Of a stretch of 64,000 nucleotides of DNA, positions 53,370 through 62,306 are shown in pieces. A program made the position numbers and the translations under genes. Each line of letters opens with the position of its first letter. Positions within the stretch are counted from its first letter, which is position 1. This DNA is from Janthinobacterium lividum PAMC 25724 (lineage in GTDB: Bacteria > Pseudomonadota > Gammaproteobacteria > Burkholderiales > Burkholderiaceae_D), in assembly GCA_000242815.2 (NCBI GenBank), contig AHHB01000028.1:310001-374000 (forward strand), given 5' to 3'. Under the pieces are notes generated by a model, which saw only the letters and a program-made list of their open reading frames with translations, did no database searches and was not told where the DNA came from.

Positions 53370-55328
53370 ATGAATCTTGACCCGGCCCTCGAAGCCCTGC
53401 TTACCCACGTCGACGGCGTGGCCGAGGCGGGCCATCTGCGCCGCCTGAGCGCCGCCTTCGCGCGCTTCATCGCCAGCCTGGACGAAAATGCGCCCGATGC
53501 GCGCGCCGTGGCCGTGGCGTGCGTGGTGCTGTCCGAGCTGGAAGGGCGCGGGCATAGCTGTCTGATGCTGTTCGAGCTGGCCAGCGAGCCGTCGCAACTG
53601 CTGGGCTGGAGCGAGCAATTGTGGCATGGCGTGCTGGCCGTTTGCGGCCCGCTGCCTACCTCGCTTGACGGCTGGCGCGCGCTGCTGGCCGGCGCGCCGC
53701 AGGTGTGGCAGGTGGGCGCGGCCGATCTGCGCCAGCCGCTGGTGCTCGATGGCGAACGCCTGTACCTGCGCCGCTACTGGCGCGACGAGACCCTGGTGGG
53801 CGGGAAAATAGCCGCCCGCGCGCACGATTTGCTCACTGCGCCATTGGCGCAGGTGCGCCTATGGCTCGACATCGTGTTCGACCAGCCGACGCACGATGCT
53901 GGCCCGGACTGGCAAAAGGTGGCGTGCGCCATCGCCCTGCGCGGCAAGGTGGCCATCATCACGGGCGGCCCGGGCACGGGGAAAACCTATACGGTAGCGA
54001 GCTTGCTGACGCTGTTGTTTGCCGTCTCGGCGCAGCCCGAGCAGCTGCGCATCGCGCTCGCTGCGCCGACGGGCAAGGCAGCGGCGCGCTTGAAACAGTC
54101 GATCGACAAGGCGCTCGAAGGGCTGGCGGCGAAGGTGGGCGCTGCGCTGCCCCTGCTGGAACTGGCGCGCCGCATGGGCGCGGCGCGCACTTTGCACAGT
54201 TTGCTCGGTGCGCGGCCCGATACACGCGCTTTTGCCCATCACGCGGGCAATCCGCTCGACGTCGATGTGCTGATCGTCGATGAAGCGTCGATGGTGCATC
54301 TGGAGATGATGGCCTCGGTGCTCGACGCCTTGCCGCCGACGGCCATCTTGATACTGCTGGGCGACAAGGACCAACTGGCGTCGGTGGAAGCGGGCGCCGT
54401 GTTGGGCGACTTGTGCCACGATGCGCAGGCGGGCGGCTACCTGCCTGCCACCATCGCGTATGCGCAGGCGGCCAGCGGCGTGGCCATTCCGCTTGACTTT
54501 GCCGGTGCGGCGGGCGCGCTGGCGCAGCAGACGGTGATGCTGCGCCACAGCCACCGTTTCAGTGGCCCGATCGGCGAACTGGCGCAGGCTGTGAACGGCG
54601 GCAGACCCGATCTTGCCAAGGCTTGCTTCGCCAGCGACAGCGGCGGCCAACTGGCGTGGAGCGTGCCGGCGCAGCAGGAAGACGTGCTGCGCCTGGCCTT
54701 GCGTGGGCGGGTGGACGCGCCGGGCGGCTACCAGCCCTACCTGGAACTGCTCAATGGCGGTGAGGCAGCGTATGCGCAGCACGATGACTGGGTGCGCGCC
54801 GTACTGCACGCTTTTGAAGCGTTCCGCATCCTGTGCGCCGTGCGCGAGGGGGAGTGGGGCGTGGCGGGGCTGAACACGGCCATCGAACTGCGGCTGGAAA
54901 AGGAAGGCTTGATACGCCGCAGCGAATGGTATGTGGGCCGTCCTGTGATGGTCACCCGCAACGACTACGGCACGGGCGTGTTCAATGGCGACATCGGCTT
55001 GACGCTGCGCGATCCGGCGCGCTCTGGATCATTGCGCGTGTATTTCCTCGAGGGTGAGAACGTGCGCAGCGTGCTGGCCACGCGCTTGCGCCATGTGGAG
55101 ACGGCGTTCGCCATGACGGTGCATAAGTCGCAGGGCTCGGAATTTCGCCACACGGTACTGGTGCTACCACAGGAAGGCGGCGCCATGCTGGCGCGCGAAC
55201 TGGTGTACACCGGCATCACGCGCGCGCGCGACTTCTTTACCCTCGTGTCGCCCACGCAGGCGGTGCTGTTCGACGCCATCTTGCGCCGCACGCAGCGCGC
55301 GAGCGGGCTGCGCGGCTTGATTGGCTGA
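53370..55328 (+). CDS. recD: Exodeoxyribonuclease V subunit alpha
   Basis: 652 aa SF1B 5'-3' helicase of RecBCD. Walker A GGPGTGKT (199-206), motif II VDEASMVHLEMM, GDKDQLASVEAGAVLGDL, and the C-terminal AMTVHKSQGSEFRH and YTGITRAR motifs. I prefer ATG 53370 because AGGA stands 5 bases upstream; an ATG four codons earlier is possible. The recC-recB-recD order differs from E. coli, where ptrA interrupts recC and recB, and is common in other proteobacteria. Confidence 0.94.
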   Translation: MNLDPALEALLTHVDGVAEAGHLRRLSAAFARFIASLDENAPDARAVAVACVVLSELEGRGHSCLMLFELASEPSQLLGWSEQLWHGVLAVCGPLPTSLDGWRALLAGAPQVWQVGAADLRQPLVLDGERLYLRRYWRDETLVGGKIAARAHDLLTAPLAQVRLWLDIVFDQPTHDAGPDWQKVACAIALRGKVAIITGGPGTGKTYTVASLLTLLFAVSAQPEQLRIALAAPTGKAAARLKQSIDKALEGLAAKVGAALPLLELARRMGAARTLHSLLGARPDTRAFAHHAGNPLDVDVLIVDEASMVHLEMMASVLDALPPTAILILLGDKDQLASVEAGAVLGDLCHDAQAGGYLPATIAYAQAASGVAIPLDFAGAAGALAQQTVMLRHSHRFSGPIGELAQAVNGGRPDLAKACFASDSGGQLAWSVPAQQEDVLRLALRGRVDAPGGYQPYLELLNGGEAAYAQHDDWVRAVLHAFEAFRILCAVREGEWGVAGLNTAIELRLEKEGLIRRSEWYVGRPVMVTRNDYGTGVFNGDIGLTLRDPARSGSLRVYFLEGENVRSVLATRLRHVETAFAMTVHKSQGSEFRHTVLVLPQEGGAMLARELVYTGITRARDFFTLVSPTQAVLFDAILRRTQRASGLRGLIG

Positions 55329-55419
55329 TGGACTGATGGTCTGATTGACTGCGCCAGCCTGGCCTTGCTCATTAGCGCCTGCAGCACGGCGCGCAGCGTG
55401 GCTACTTTCCAAGTCGCGT

Positions 55420-56319
55420 TCAGGCGCGCCGGGGCGCCAGGGTCGGGGCCATCTGCCTGGCCAGCTCAAAAAAAGCGTTGGTGGCCGGCGTGTTTTGGCG
55501 CCGGTCGCGCACGGCCAGGCCCACCTTGCGGCTCACTGGCGGATGCAAGGGCAGGGCCAGCAAGTCCGGATACTGTTCGCGCAGGCGCTGCGGCAAGGCC
55601 AGTTCGGCGACGATGGACAGGCCGTCGCCGCGGCTGACCATGTCGAGGATGGTGATCACCTGGCTGATGCGGTAGGGCACGTGTGGCTGCAGGCCCGCGT
55701 TGGCGAACAGGGGCTCGATCAGGCAGGCGCAGCCTGCCTCGGACATGATGAACGGTCCTTCGCACAGTTGCGCCAAGGTGATGGACGGGTACTGCGCCAG
55801 CGCATGGCTGCGCGGCACCAGTGCCATCATCTGGTCTTCCACCAGCGGCGCCGTATCGAAGCGTTCGTCTGGCAGCACGACGAAACCGACATCGACGCGG
55901 CGCTCGCGTATCCACTGCACCACTTCATGGTCGGCGCCTTCGTCGATGCGCAGGGTGATGCCGGGATAGCGCAGGCGGAACTGCGCCGTGATCGCCGGCA
56001 GCAGATTCAATGATGAAGTAGGGCCGAAGGAGCCGATGCGCAAACTGCCCTGGCGTTGGCCCAGCACGTCGGCCGCTTCCTGGCGCATGGCTTCCGACAA
56101 GCCGAGGATTTCGCGCGCACGCACCAGCAATTGGCGGCCCACCTCCGTCAACTCGGCCGAGGCCTGGTGGCGCACGATGAGGTCCACGCCCATCTCCTTT
56201 TCCAGCGCCTTCAAGGCATGCGAGACGGCCGACTGGCTGATGCCCAGTTGTGCGGCGGCGGCGGAAAAGCCGTGCAGTTCGGCCACCAGGGTGAAAATTT
56301 CCAGTTGCGTGAAGGTCAT
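55420..56319 (-). CDS. LysR-family regulator, divergent from EamA transporter
   Basis: 299 aa. Residues 1-60 carry the LysR winged helix (FTQLEIFTLVAELHGFSAAAA, then SQSAVSHALKALEKEMG); the rest is the effector-binding domain (LRIGSFGPTSSLNLLPAI). It faces the EamA-type transporter gene across 120 bases containing a perfect dyad, so it probably regulates that exporter and itself. The effector is unknown. Confidence 0.9.
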   Translation of the reverse strand: MTFTQLEIFTLVAELHGFSAAAAQLGISQSAVSHALKALEKEMGVDLIVRHQASAELTEVGRQLLVRAREILGLSEAMRQEAADVLGQRQGSLRIGSFGPTSSLNLLPAITAQFRLRYPGITLRIDEGADHEVVQWIRERRVDVGFVVLPDERFDTAPLVEDQMMALVPRSHALAQYPSITLAQLCEGPFIMSEAGCACLIEPLFANAGLQPHVPYRISQVITILDMVSRGDGLSIVAELALPQRLREQYPDLLALPLHPPVSRKVGLAVRDRRQNTPATNAFFELARQMAPTLAPRRA

Positions 56320-56338
56320 GCTGTGGTTTTCCTAGCGT

Positions 56339-56366
56339 ATGAGTATTTACTCATTATTTCATGAGT
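56339..56366. promoter_or_regulatory. LysR operator candidate in the EamA divergent gap
   Basis: ATGAGT-ATTT-ACTCAT (56339-56354) is a perfect interrupted palindrome. ATGAGT recurs at 56361-56366, 22 bases downstream on the same strand. The spacing (about two helical turns) suits the tandem sites of a LysR tetramer. Confidence 0.65.
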
Positions 56367-56439
56367 TCATATTAGTATTAATATATAAGTATACCGCACG
56401 CGCAGCGTCCGCTGCAGCAGCGACATCCTAGGACTTTCC

Positions 56440-57372
56440 ATGCGCACTTCCGCCCTGCCTCCAGCCGCCTTGCCTGCCGTGCAATCGCCGCTGGTGTATA
56501 TCAAACTGATTTTCGTCGCCCTGTTCTGGGGCGGCACCTTCATCGCGGGGCGCGTGCTGGCGCAGCAAATGCCGCCCATGACGGCCGCCAGCGGGCGCTT
56601 CGGCGTGGCCGTGCTGCTGCTGGTCATACTGGCGTGGAAGCTGGAAGGGGGCTTGCCGCGCCTGGACCGCAAGCAATTGGTGACGACGGCGGCGCTGGGC
56701 CTGACGGGCATTTTTCTTTACAACCTGTGCTTCCTGGCGGCCTTGTCGCGCATGCCGGCCGGGCGCACGGCCCTGTTCGTGGCCTTGAACCCTATCGTCA
56801 CGGCGCTCGCCTCGGCCATGCTGTTTCGCGAGCGGCTCGGCTCCTTCAAGTGGCTCGGCATCATGCTGGCGTTTTGCGGCACGGCCATCGTCATTACGCG
56901 TGGCGATATCAGCGCCGTGCTGCACGGCACGGGTAGCGCTATCGGCATGGGCGAAGTGTTCATGTTCTGCGGCATTTCCAGCTGGGCTGCCTACACCCTG
57001 ATTGGGCGGGTGGCGCTGAAGGGACTCAGTCCGATTGCCGCCACCACCTATGCGTCGATGTGGGGCCTGGCTTTCCTGCTGGTGGGGGCGGTGCTGGAGT
57101 TCCCGAGCGTGCCGTGGCACAGCTTCGGCTGGCAAGTGTGGGCCGCCATCGGCTACCTGGGCGTGTTTGGCACGGTGATCGGCTTTGTCTGGTATTACGA
57201 GGGCGTGAAAGCGCTGGGGCCGTCGCGCACGGCCGTCTTCAACAACCTGGTACCCGTGTTCGGCATCGTGCTGGCCGCAGGACTCCTGGGCGAGCCGGTG
57301 CTGGCGTCGATGCTGGTGGGCGGTGCGGTGACGATAGCCGGCGTGGTGATGACCAACCGGCAAGCGAAATAG
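56440..57372 (+). CDS. EamA/DMT-family transporter
   Basis: 310 aa inner-membrane protein with ten predicted spans in two EamA repeats (FVALFWGGTFIAGRVLA in the first; SWAAYTLIGRVALKGLSPI at the start of the second). Such proteins export amino acids, metabolites or drugs. The divergent LysR gene and shared dyad suggest effector-induced expression. Its stop codon directly abuts the stop of the convergent PBP7-like gene, with no spacer. The substrate is unknown. Confidence 0.9.
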   Translation: MRTSALPPAALPAVQSPLVYIKLIFVALFWGGTFIAGRVLAQQMPPMTAASGRFGVAVLLLVILAWKLEGGLPRLDRKQLVTTAALGLTGIFLYNLCFLAALSRMPAGRTALFVALNPIVTALASAMLFRERLGSFKWLGIMLAFCGTAIVITRGDISAVLHGTGSAIGMGEVFMFCGISSWAAYTLIGRVALKGLSPIAATTYASMWGLAFLLVGAVLEFPSVPWHSFGWQVWAAIGYLGVFGTVIGFVWYYEGVKALGPSRTAVFNNLVPVFGIVLAAGLLGEPVLASMLVGGAVTIAGVVMTNRQAK

Positions 57373-58251
57373 TTACTTTGCGCGGCGGCGTTTCGATGCT
57401 TTTGCCGGCGCTTTTTTATGCCGGCTGGCCGAAGCGCGCAGCACTTTTGGCTCGTCGATGCCGTTCTCGGCCGCCAGCATGCGGCGGATGTTGACGGCGT
57501 CCATGGCGCGCACGGAATTGGCGCGCGCATTGAGCAAGATCATGGTGGCGAACTTGCCGGCCGACTTGATGCGCATGATCAGGCAACGCCCCGCTTCATT
57601 CGTGTAGCCCGTCTTCGACAGGCCGATGTCCCAACCCTTGGCACCCACCAGGCGGTTCGTGTTGTGGTATTCCACGTCGCGGCCCTTGATCTGGATCACG
57701 TCCTTCGAATCGGTGGTGATGCGGCTGATTTCCGGGTAGCGCGAGGCGGCCACGGCCATTTTGACCAGGTCTGCTGCCGTCGACTGGTTGTTCGGCGACA
57801 AGCCCGTCGGCTCTTCGATGACGGTCTGGCGCATGCCCAGAGCCTTGATCTTGGCGTTGACGGCGACGGCAAATGCCGTCGGGCCGCCGGGGAAGGTGCG
57901 CGCCAGCGAGGCGGCGGCGCGGTTGTCGGATGACATCAGTGCCAGTTGCAGCACGTCGTGGCGGCTCAGGGTGGCGCCCACGGGCAGGCGCGAAGTGCTA
58001 TGTTTCAAGGTATCGACATCTTCGCGGTCGATGCTGATCTCATCTTGCATATTGGCCTTGGAGTCGAGCACGACCATGGCCGTCATGAGCTTGGTGAGCG
58101 AGGCGATGGGCACCACCACGTTGGAATTTTTTTCAAGCAAGACTTTGCCTGTGCCATCTTCGACTACCAGTATCGACTGGGAACCGAAGGGCACGGCGAT
58201 GGCCGCTGTGGAAAGCGTCATCAGCACTGCGGCGAACATTTTTTTGAGCAT
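57373..58251 (-). CDS. pbpG: PBP7-like S11 D-alanyl-D-alanine endopeptidase
   Basis: 292 aa periplasmic peptidoglycan hydrolase. The signal peptide is cleaved near AIA/VP. Active-site motifs: SLTK (Ser51, Lys54), SDN (108-110) and KTG (213-215). The Lys/Arg/Ala-rich tail (about 270-292) may bind membrane or DNA. PBP7 cleaves D-Ala-meso-DAP cross-links. I set the start at ATG 58251 because it gives a good signal peptide; the frame extends 42 codons upstream without one. The core is strikingly similar to the S11 domain of the BlaR-like receptor at 4429-6228 (shared VVPIAS-TKLMTAMVVLD and LVG-KGWDI-LSKTG). Confidence 0.9.
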   Translation of the reverse strand: MLKKMFAAVLMTLSTAAIAVPFGSQSILVVEDGTGKVLLEKNSNVVVPIASLTKLMTAMVVLDSKANMQDEISIDREDVDTLKHSTSRLPVGATLSRHDVLQLALMSSDNRAAASLARTFPGGPTAFAVAVNAKIKALGMRQTVIEEPTGLSPNNQSTAADLVKMAVAASRYPEISRITTDSKDVIQIKGRDVEYHNTNRLVGAKGWDIGLSKTGYTNEAGRCLIMRIKSAGKFATMILLNARANSVRAMDAVNIRRMLAAENGIDEPKVLRASASRHKKAPAKASKRRRAK

Positions 58252-58666
58252 GGGATTGTCATGGGAAAGCAGTTTCGGGGCGCCATCAAGGGCGCTGCGC
58301 ACAAAGCCGGGACCGCTTAGCACGGGCATGCGGCTTGTGTCTCGGAAGCAATATTTGCCAAGCTTAAACAATACCATTAAAGATCAAGCGATGTCTACGT
58401 TACAGGCCCGCGACAGGCGGCGTTACGGTCAATTCGGCAAATAAAGGTGTTCATTCTTGCCGTAGTGAAAATTGTCGCGCATTGATTGATTTCGGAATGG
58501 AAACTTAGTGCTATTTAAGCAAGATTGGCAGTCTTGCTCTGACAGGTGGCGCGCGCTTCGTCGTTGATGCCTGTCGCTGCGTGCTTCGTCGCCCCGCGCT
58601 AGGCCCTGCTACCGGGGCGCCGTAGACTGCGTTCATGCCTGATTAACACGACTGGGAGAACGCACT
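58252..58666. other. Intergenic region with probable pbpG promoter
   Basis: About 415 bases with no convincing gene. The AT-richer part (58340-58530) probably holds the pbpG promoter. A GGAG lies 10 bases before the ATG of the truncated regulator at 58667. I found no recognisable remnant of the missing response-regulator N-terminus in this stretch. Confidence 0.5.
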
Positions 58667-59095
58667 ATGTGGAGAAAAATTGCGCGATGGTATGGCGGTT
58701 TCGATGAGGAAGCCCTGCGACTGCTGCAGCACCCGGTAACGGCGGCACTCTTCCTCGACATCCGCATGCCGGGACTGTCGGGCCTGGAAGTGGCCGAGCG
58801 CATCGGCAAGCGCGCCCATGTCGTGTTTGTCACGGCCTACGACCAGTACGCCGTCGATGCGTTTGACGCTGGCGCCGTTGATTATCTGTTGAAACCGGTA
58901 CAAGCTGAGCGCCTGCAGCGGGCGCTGGCGCGTTTGCGCGACCAGTTCGGCGCCCAACCGGCCGACATAGTCCACTTGCTGCAATCGTTACGCGCCGCGC
59001 TGCCGGCGCCGCGGCGCGAAAAATTGAAATGCATCAGGGCTAGCGTGGAAAAGTTGCCCGTCAGCCGCACGTTGACGCATTTGTTTCGCGATTAG
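58667..59095 (+). pseudogene. Decayed LytTR-type response regulator
   Basis: 142 aa. Residues about 14-90 are the middle and end of a receiver domain with the phosphorylation Asp31 (LFLDIRMPGLSGLEVAERIG) and conserved Lys76 (DYLLKPV). The usual acidic pair and first strand of the receiver are missing and replaced by unrelated residues (MWRKIARWYGG). After the linker, the LytTR domain begins (REKLKCIRAS) and jumps at once to its normal end (EKLPVSRTLTHLFRD), so about 75-80 residues of the DNA-binding domain are gone without a frameshift. It cannot bind DNA like a normal LytTR protein. No partner kinase is adjacent. Confidence 0.75.
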
Positions 59096-59109
59096 CCTGC
59101 AATGCAAAC

Positions 59110-59128
59110 GCCCCGCACTTGGCGGGGC
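59110..59128 (-). terminator. Likely terminator downstream of the molbindin gene
   Basis: GCCCCGC (59110-59116) and GCGGGGC (59122-59128) form a perfect 7-base stem with a five-base loop. On the minus strand a short T run follows. It is shared by the convergent decayed regulator. Confidence 0.55.
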
Positions 59129-59153
59129 GGGGCGGGCATGGGCGGCGCCGGGC

Positions 59154-59372
59154 TTACTGGATCTTGGCGATCGACACTTCCGTCGATTTCACGAGAGCGA
59201 TGACTTCGCTGCCCACTTTCAGGTCCAGGTCCTTGATCGAGCGCGAGGTGATCACCGAGGTGACGATGCCGTGCGGCGTTTCCACGTCCACTTCCGACAC
59301 CACGGGGCCAAAGATGATTTCCTTGATCTTGCCGCGGAATTGGTTGCGTACATTCACTTCCGTGATAGCCAT
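59154..59372 (-). CDS. Molbindin (TOBE-domain molybdate-binding protein)
   Basis: 72 aa, the usual size of a single Mop domain. The sequence fits: NVRNQFRGKIKEIIFGPVVS, VDVETPHGIVTSVIT and SEVIALVKSTEVSIAK. Molbindins bind molybdate or tungstate in the cytoplasm as ring-shaped hexamers and buffer it for cofactor synthesis. ATG 59372 has AGGA 6 bases upstream; the ATG just before it is too close. The much longer reverse open frame here is an artefact of high GC. No mod transporter gene is adjacent. Confidence 0.92.
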   Translation of the reverse strand: MAITEVNVRNQFRGKIKEIIFGPVVSEVDVETPHGIVTSVITSRSIKDLDLKVGSEVIALVKSTEVSIAKIQ

Positions 59373-59756
59373 CATATTTCCTTTGTAAGCGTAATGCGCC
59401 ATACGGCGCGACATAGCCAGATTACGGCGCATACGCGCTGTTGACCACGAATCGATACGCATATCAATATACGAAAATAAGATACGCAAATAAGATACGC
59501 AAATAGGGCGCGCAGCATGCCGCAAGCCTGTTATTGGCCTATCTCTGTTTGCCGCCACCAGCAGGTTTTGCCATGCATCGCTTCTTGCTTTCATGCGTGC
59601 TCGCGCCGGTCTGTGGCTGCGCGGTCCAGCCATGCGTGGCGCTGATAGAACTTGCGCCGTGCTGCACTGTCTGACGTTCTGCGCTGTCTTGAGCATGTGG
59701 ACTTCTTGGCTTGCGCGACGGATCGGTCTGCCGATTCTTTTCAGCCAGGAGGGACG
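59373..59756. promoter_or_regulatory. Divergent gap with ModE-like dyad and tandem 13-base repeats
   Basis: CGCATAT-CA-ATATACG (59458-59473) is an imperfect dyad resembling the CG/ATAT layout of ModE sites. AAATAAGATACGC is then repeated in tandem (59475-59487 and 59488-59500), with a third partial copy. No gene is visible. Either the molbindin or the LuxR-type gene could be controlled here. Confidence 0.4.
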
Positions 59757-60905
59757 ATGGATAAGCAAGGTGTCGATGCCGTCATTGCCGCCTTTTACCG
59801 GGCGGCACTCGAGCCGGTGCAGTGGGACGCGGCACTGCGTGCGTTCGCGCGCCTTGCCGGTGGCGACGTTGCCTGCTGTTTCTTGAAGGCGCAGGTGGCA
59901 ACGCCGCCATCGCACGCCCGTATCATCGGCTTGGATGAGCAAACCTGGGAGCATGGATATCGCAGCTACTATCACGCGCTCGATCCCGGCTATGCGGTAC
60001 TGACGCGTAGCCCGCCTGGGCGCATGCACCTGATGCAAGATTATTTCAATGAGCAGAGCGTGGCGTGCAGCGAGTATTTCCAGGATTTCTACCTGCGCGC
60101 TGGCGTGCGCTATTCGTGCAGCGGCGTCGTCTCCGACAACGGTGCGCTGACCGTCCTGTCCGCGCACCGCGCAGCCGGCCAGGGCCGCTTTGACCGGCGC
60201 ACGCATGGTCAGTTGCAGCGCGTGCTTGCGCATTTGTCCAATGTGCTGCGTCTGCGCGATACGGCGCAGCAAGCCCAGGCCCATGGCGCGCTGGCCTGGG
60301 CTGGGCTAGACGCCTTGCCGCGCGCCGTTTTGCTGGTCGACGCTTGCCTGCGGCTGGTTTTCATGAACCTGGCAGCGCAGCGGCTGCTCGCTGCCAGCCC
60401 CCAGGCTCGGCCCCTGATTGCCGTGCGCGGCGGCTGCGTCGATGTGCGTATCAGTTCAGTGCAGCAGCAGTTGGCGCAACGCGTGCGGCAAGCATGCACA
60501 GGATTGGCCTGCTTGCGTCCCGCGCCCTTGTATGTCGCCGATGACAATGGACGGCCGGCGCTGGAAATCGGTATCTTGCCGCTGCCCTTGCGCATCGGGC
60601 AGCACGGTGTCGGTGACGGGGCGGTGATGGTCATGTTGTCGCTGCGGCCACTATTCGGGGCACAGTGGCGGCCCTGGCCCGCGGTGCTTGAGCGGCCATG
60701 CGGTTTGACGGGCGCCGAGTGGTCGCTGGCGTTGGCGCTGGCGGATGGCATGGAACCAGCCGAGTATGCGCAACGGCAGGGCGTGCGCATCAGCACCGTG
60801 CGCAGCCAGATTCGAGCGATCCTGGCCAAGACGGGCACGCACCGCAGCAGCGAAATCGCCAGCCTGTTCAGTGCACTGGAGTGTGACGCTGGTGCGCCAC
60901 CATAA
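59757..60905 (+). CDS. LuxR-family (helix-turn-helix) regulator
   Basis: 382 aa. The C-terminal 65 residues form a LuxR-type helix-turn-helix (LTGAEWSLALALADGMEPAE, then VRISTVRSQIRAILAKTG). The N-terminal 300 residues contain a possible PAS-like part around PRAVLLVDACLRLVFMNLAA, but no autoinducer domain that I can identify. AGGAGGG lies 4 bases before the ATG. It is a stand-alone regulator, divergent from the molbindin gene; its signal and targets are unknown. A bidirectional terminator follows. Confidence 0.85.
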   Translation: MDKQGVDAVIAAFYRAALEPVQWDAALRAFARLAGGDVACCFLKAQVATPPSHARIIGLDEQTWEHGYRSYYHALDPGYAVLTRSPPGRMHLMQDYFNEQSVACSEYFQDFYLRAGVRYSCSGVVSDNGALTVLSAHRAAGQGRFDRRTHGQLQRVLAHLSNVLRLRDTAQQAQAHGALAWAGLDALPRAVLLVDACLRLVFMNLAAQRLLAASPQARPLIAVRGGCVDVRISSVQQQLAQRVRQACTGLACLRPAPLYVADDNGRPALEIGILPLPLRIGQHGVGDGAVMVMLSLRPLFGAQWRPWPAVLERPCGLTGAEWSLALALADGMEPAEYAQRQGVRISTVRSQIRAILAKTGTHRSSEIASLFSALECDAGAPP

Positions 60906-60932
60906 AAAAACCGGAACATGTCCCGGTTTTTT
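60905..60932. terminator. Bidirectional terminator
   Basis: AAAAAACCGG (60905-60914) and CCGGTTTTTT (60923-60932) form a symmetric hairpin. It ends both the LuxR-type gene and the convergent sulfate-binding protein gene. Confidence 0.85.
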
Positions 60933-60948
60933 GCTGATGCAGCGCAGA

Positions 60949-62004
60949 TTACTTCTGGTAAATCTTGTCGAATTCACCGCCATCGTCAAAGTGTTTCTTT
61001 TGCGCCTGTTTCCAGCCGCCAAAGACGTCATCGATCGTAAACAGCGTAATGGGCTTGAAGCTGGCCGCGTATTTCTTGGCGATCGTGGCCGAACGGGGAC
61101 GCAGGTAGTGTTTGGCGACCAGTTCCTGGCCCGCTTCCGAGTACAGGTATTGCAGGTAGGCCGTGGCTTCCTTGCGGATGCCGCGACGCTCGACGACCTT
61201 GTCGACGACGGCCACGGGCGACTCGGCCAGGATGGAAATGCTTGGATACACGACTTCGAAGTTGTCGCCGAATTCGGCGCGCACCAGTTGCACCTCATTT
61301 TCAAACGTTACCAGTACGTCGCCAATTTCACGCTGCGTGAAGGTGGTGGTGGCGCCGCGGCCGCCGCCGTCGAGTACCGGCACGTTCTTGAACAGCTTGC
61401 TCACCAGTTCGCGCGCCTGTGCCTCGCTACCGCCTTTTTTTACGGCGTAGCCCCAGGCTGCCAGATACGTGTAGCGGCCATTGCCCGACGTTTTCGGGTT
61501 CGGTACGATGACTTTGATGCCGGGCTTGGCCAGGTCGTCCCAATCCTTGATGTGTTTCGGGTTGCCTTTGCGCACCAGATACACCATGGTGGAGTAGAAC
61601 GGCGCGGCATTGTTCGGGAATTTCTTGGCCCAGTCGGGCGCTACCAGGCCGCGCTCAACAAGGATATCGATGTCATTCGCCTGATTCATGGTCACGACGG
61701 ACGCTTCCATGCCGTCGGCAACGGAGCGCGCCTGCTTGCTGGAACCGCCGTGCGATTGCTTGATGGTGATGCTTTCTCCAGTTTTGGCTTTCCAATCAGC
61801 AATAAAAGCGGGATTCACATCCTTGAATAATTCGCGCATCACGTCATACGAGGCGTTCAGCAACACTACGGGTTCGGCGGCGCTAGCTGCCATCGGCACG
61901 CTCATGGCGGCAGCCGAAGCGGCCAGGGCGCTGGCCAGGAACCAGCGGCGCGAGCGTCGGGTGAGCGTTGCTGCGGCAGTCGATACGGCGTGAAAATAGG
62001 GCAT
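60949..62004 (-). CDS. Sulfate ABC transporter substrate-binding protein
   Basis: 351 aa periplasmic protein of the Sbp/CysP family. It has a long twin-Arg-like N-terminus (TRRSRRWFLASALAA) with a signal peptide cleaved near ASAAEP. The family pattern is clear: LLNASYDVMRELFKDVN, QSHGGSSKQARSV, NPKTSGNGRYTYLAAWGYA. It binds sulfate or thiosulfate for a CysTWA importer; those genes are not in this window, so it stands alone. No other gene shares its transcript here. Confidence 0.92.
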   Translation of the reverse strand: MPYFHAVSTAAATLTRRSRRWFLASALAASAAAMSVPMAASAAEPVVLLNASYDVMRELFKDVNPAFIADWKAKTGESITIKQSHGGSSKQARSVADGMEASVVTMNQANDIDILVERGLVAPDWAKKFPNNAAPFYSTMVYLVRKGNPKHIKDWDDLAKPGIKVIVPNPKTSGNGRYTYLAAWGYAVKKGGSEAQARELVSKLFKNVPVLDGGGRGATTTFTQREIGDVLVTFENEVQLVRAEFGDNFEVVYPSISILAESPVAVVDKVVERRGIRKEATAYLQYLYSEAGQELVAKHYLRPRSATIAKKYAASFKPITLFTIDDVFGGWKQAQKKHFDDGGEFDKIYQK

Positions 62005-62306
62005 TTTGAACTCTTATTGTGAGAATAGACCGACATAGTCTAAAATTCTGGCCGGAAAAGAAACGAATTTTTCGTAATATGCTTAGATCCGATTCCCGGT
62101 TATGCTAAAAAACAGATATCGTTTTTTGGAAACATTCGTGGCGCAAGGTGCGCATCAGCACTTAGTCTGCAAGCACTGCGTCATAGGCAAAGGCGGCGGA
62201 CGGCGCGCGGCAAAAAACCCGATTTCGCCGCTTGGTGTATAGTCGAATCGCATCATGCAGGGCTAAAACCATCTGCACCGGCAACTGGAATATTTTGTGA
62301 GCGTAC
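62005..62306. other. Intergenic region upstream of the sulfate-binding protein gene
   Basis: About 300 bases without a gene. ACGAA-TTT-TTCGT (62063-62075) is a perfect small dyad within an AT-rich stretch and may be a regulator site (CysB is the usual activator for such genes). I cannot match it to a defined consensus. Confidence 0.45.

Noticed and set aside
59376-60284. Long N-terminal extension of the molbindin gene
   Set aside because: Molbindins are about 70 residues; the extension overlaps the LuxR-type gene, and AGGA is spaced for ATG 59372.
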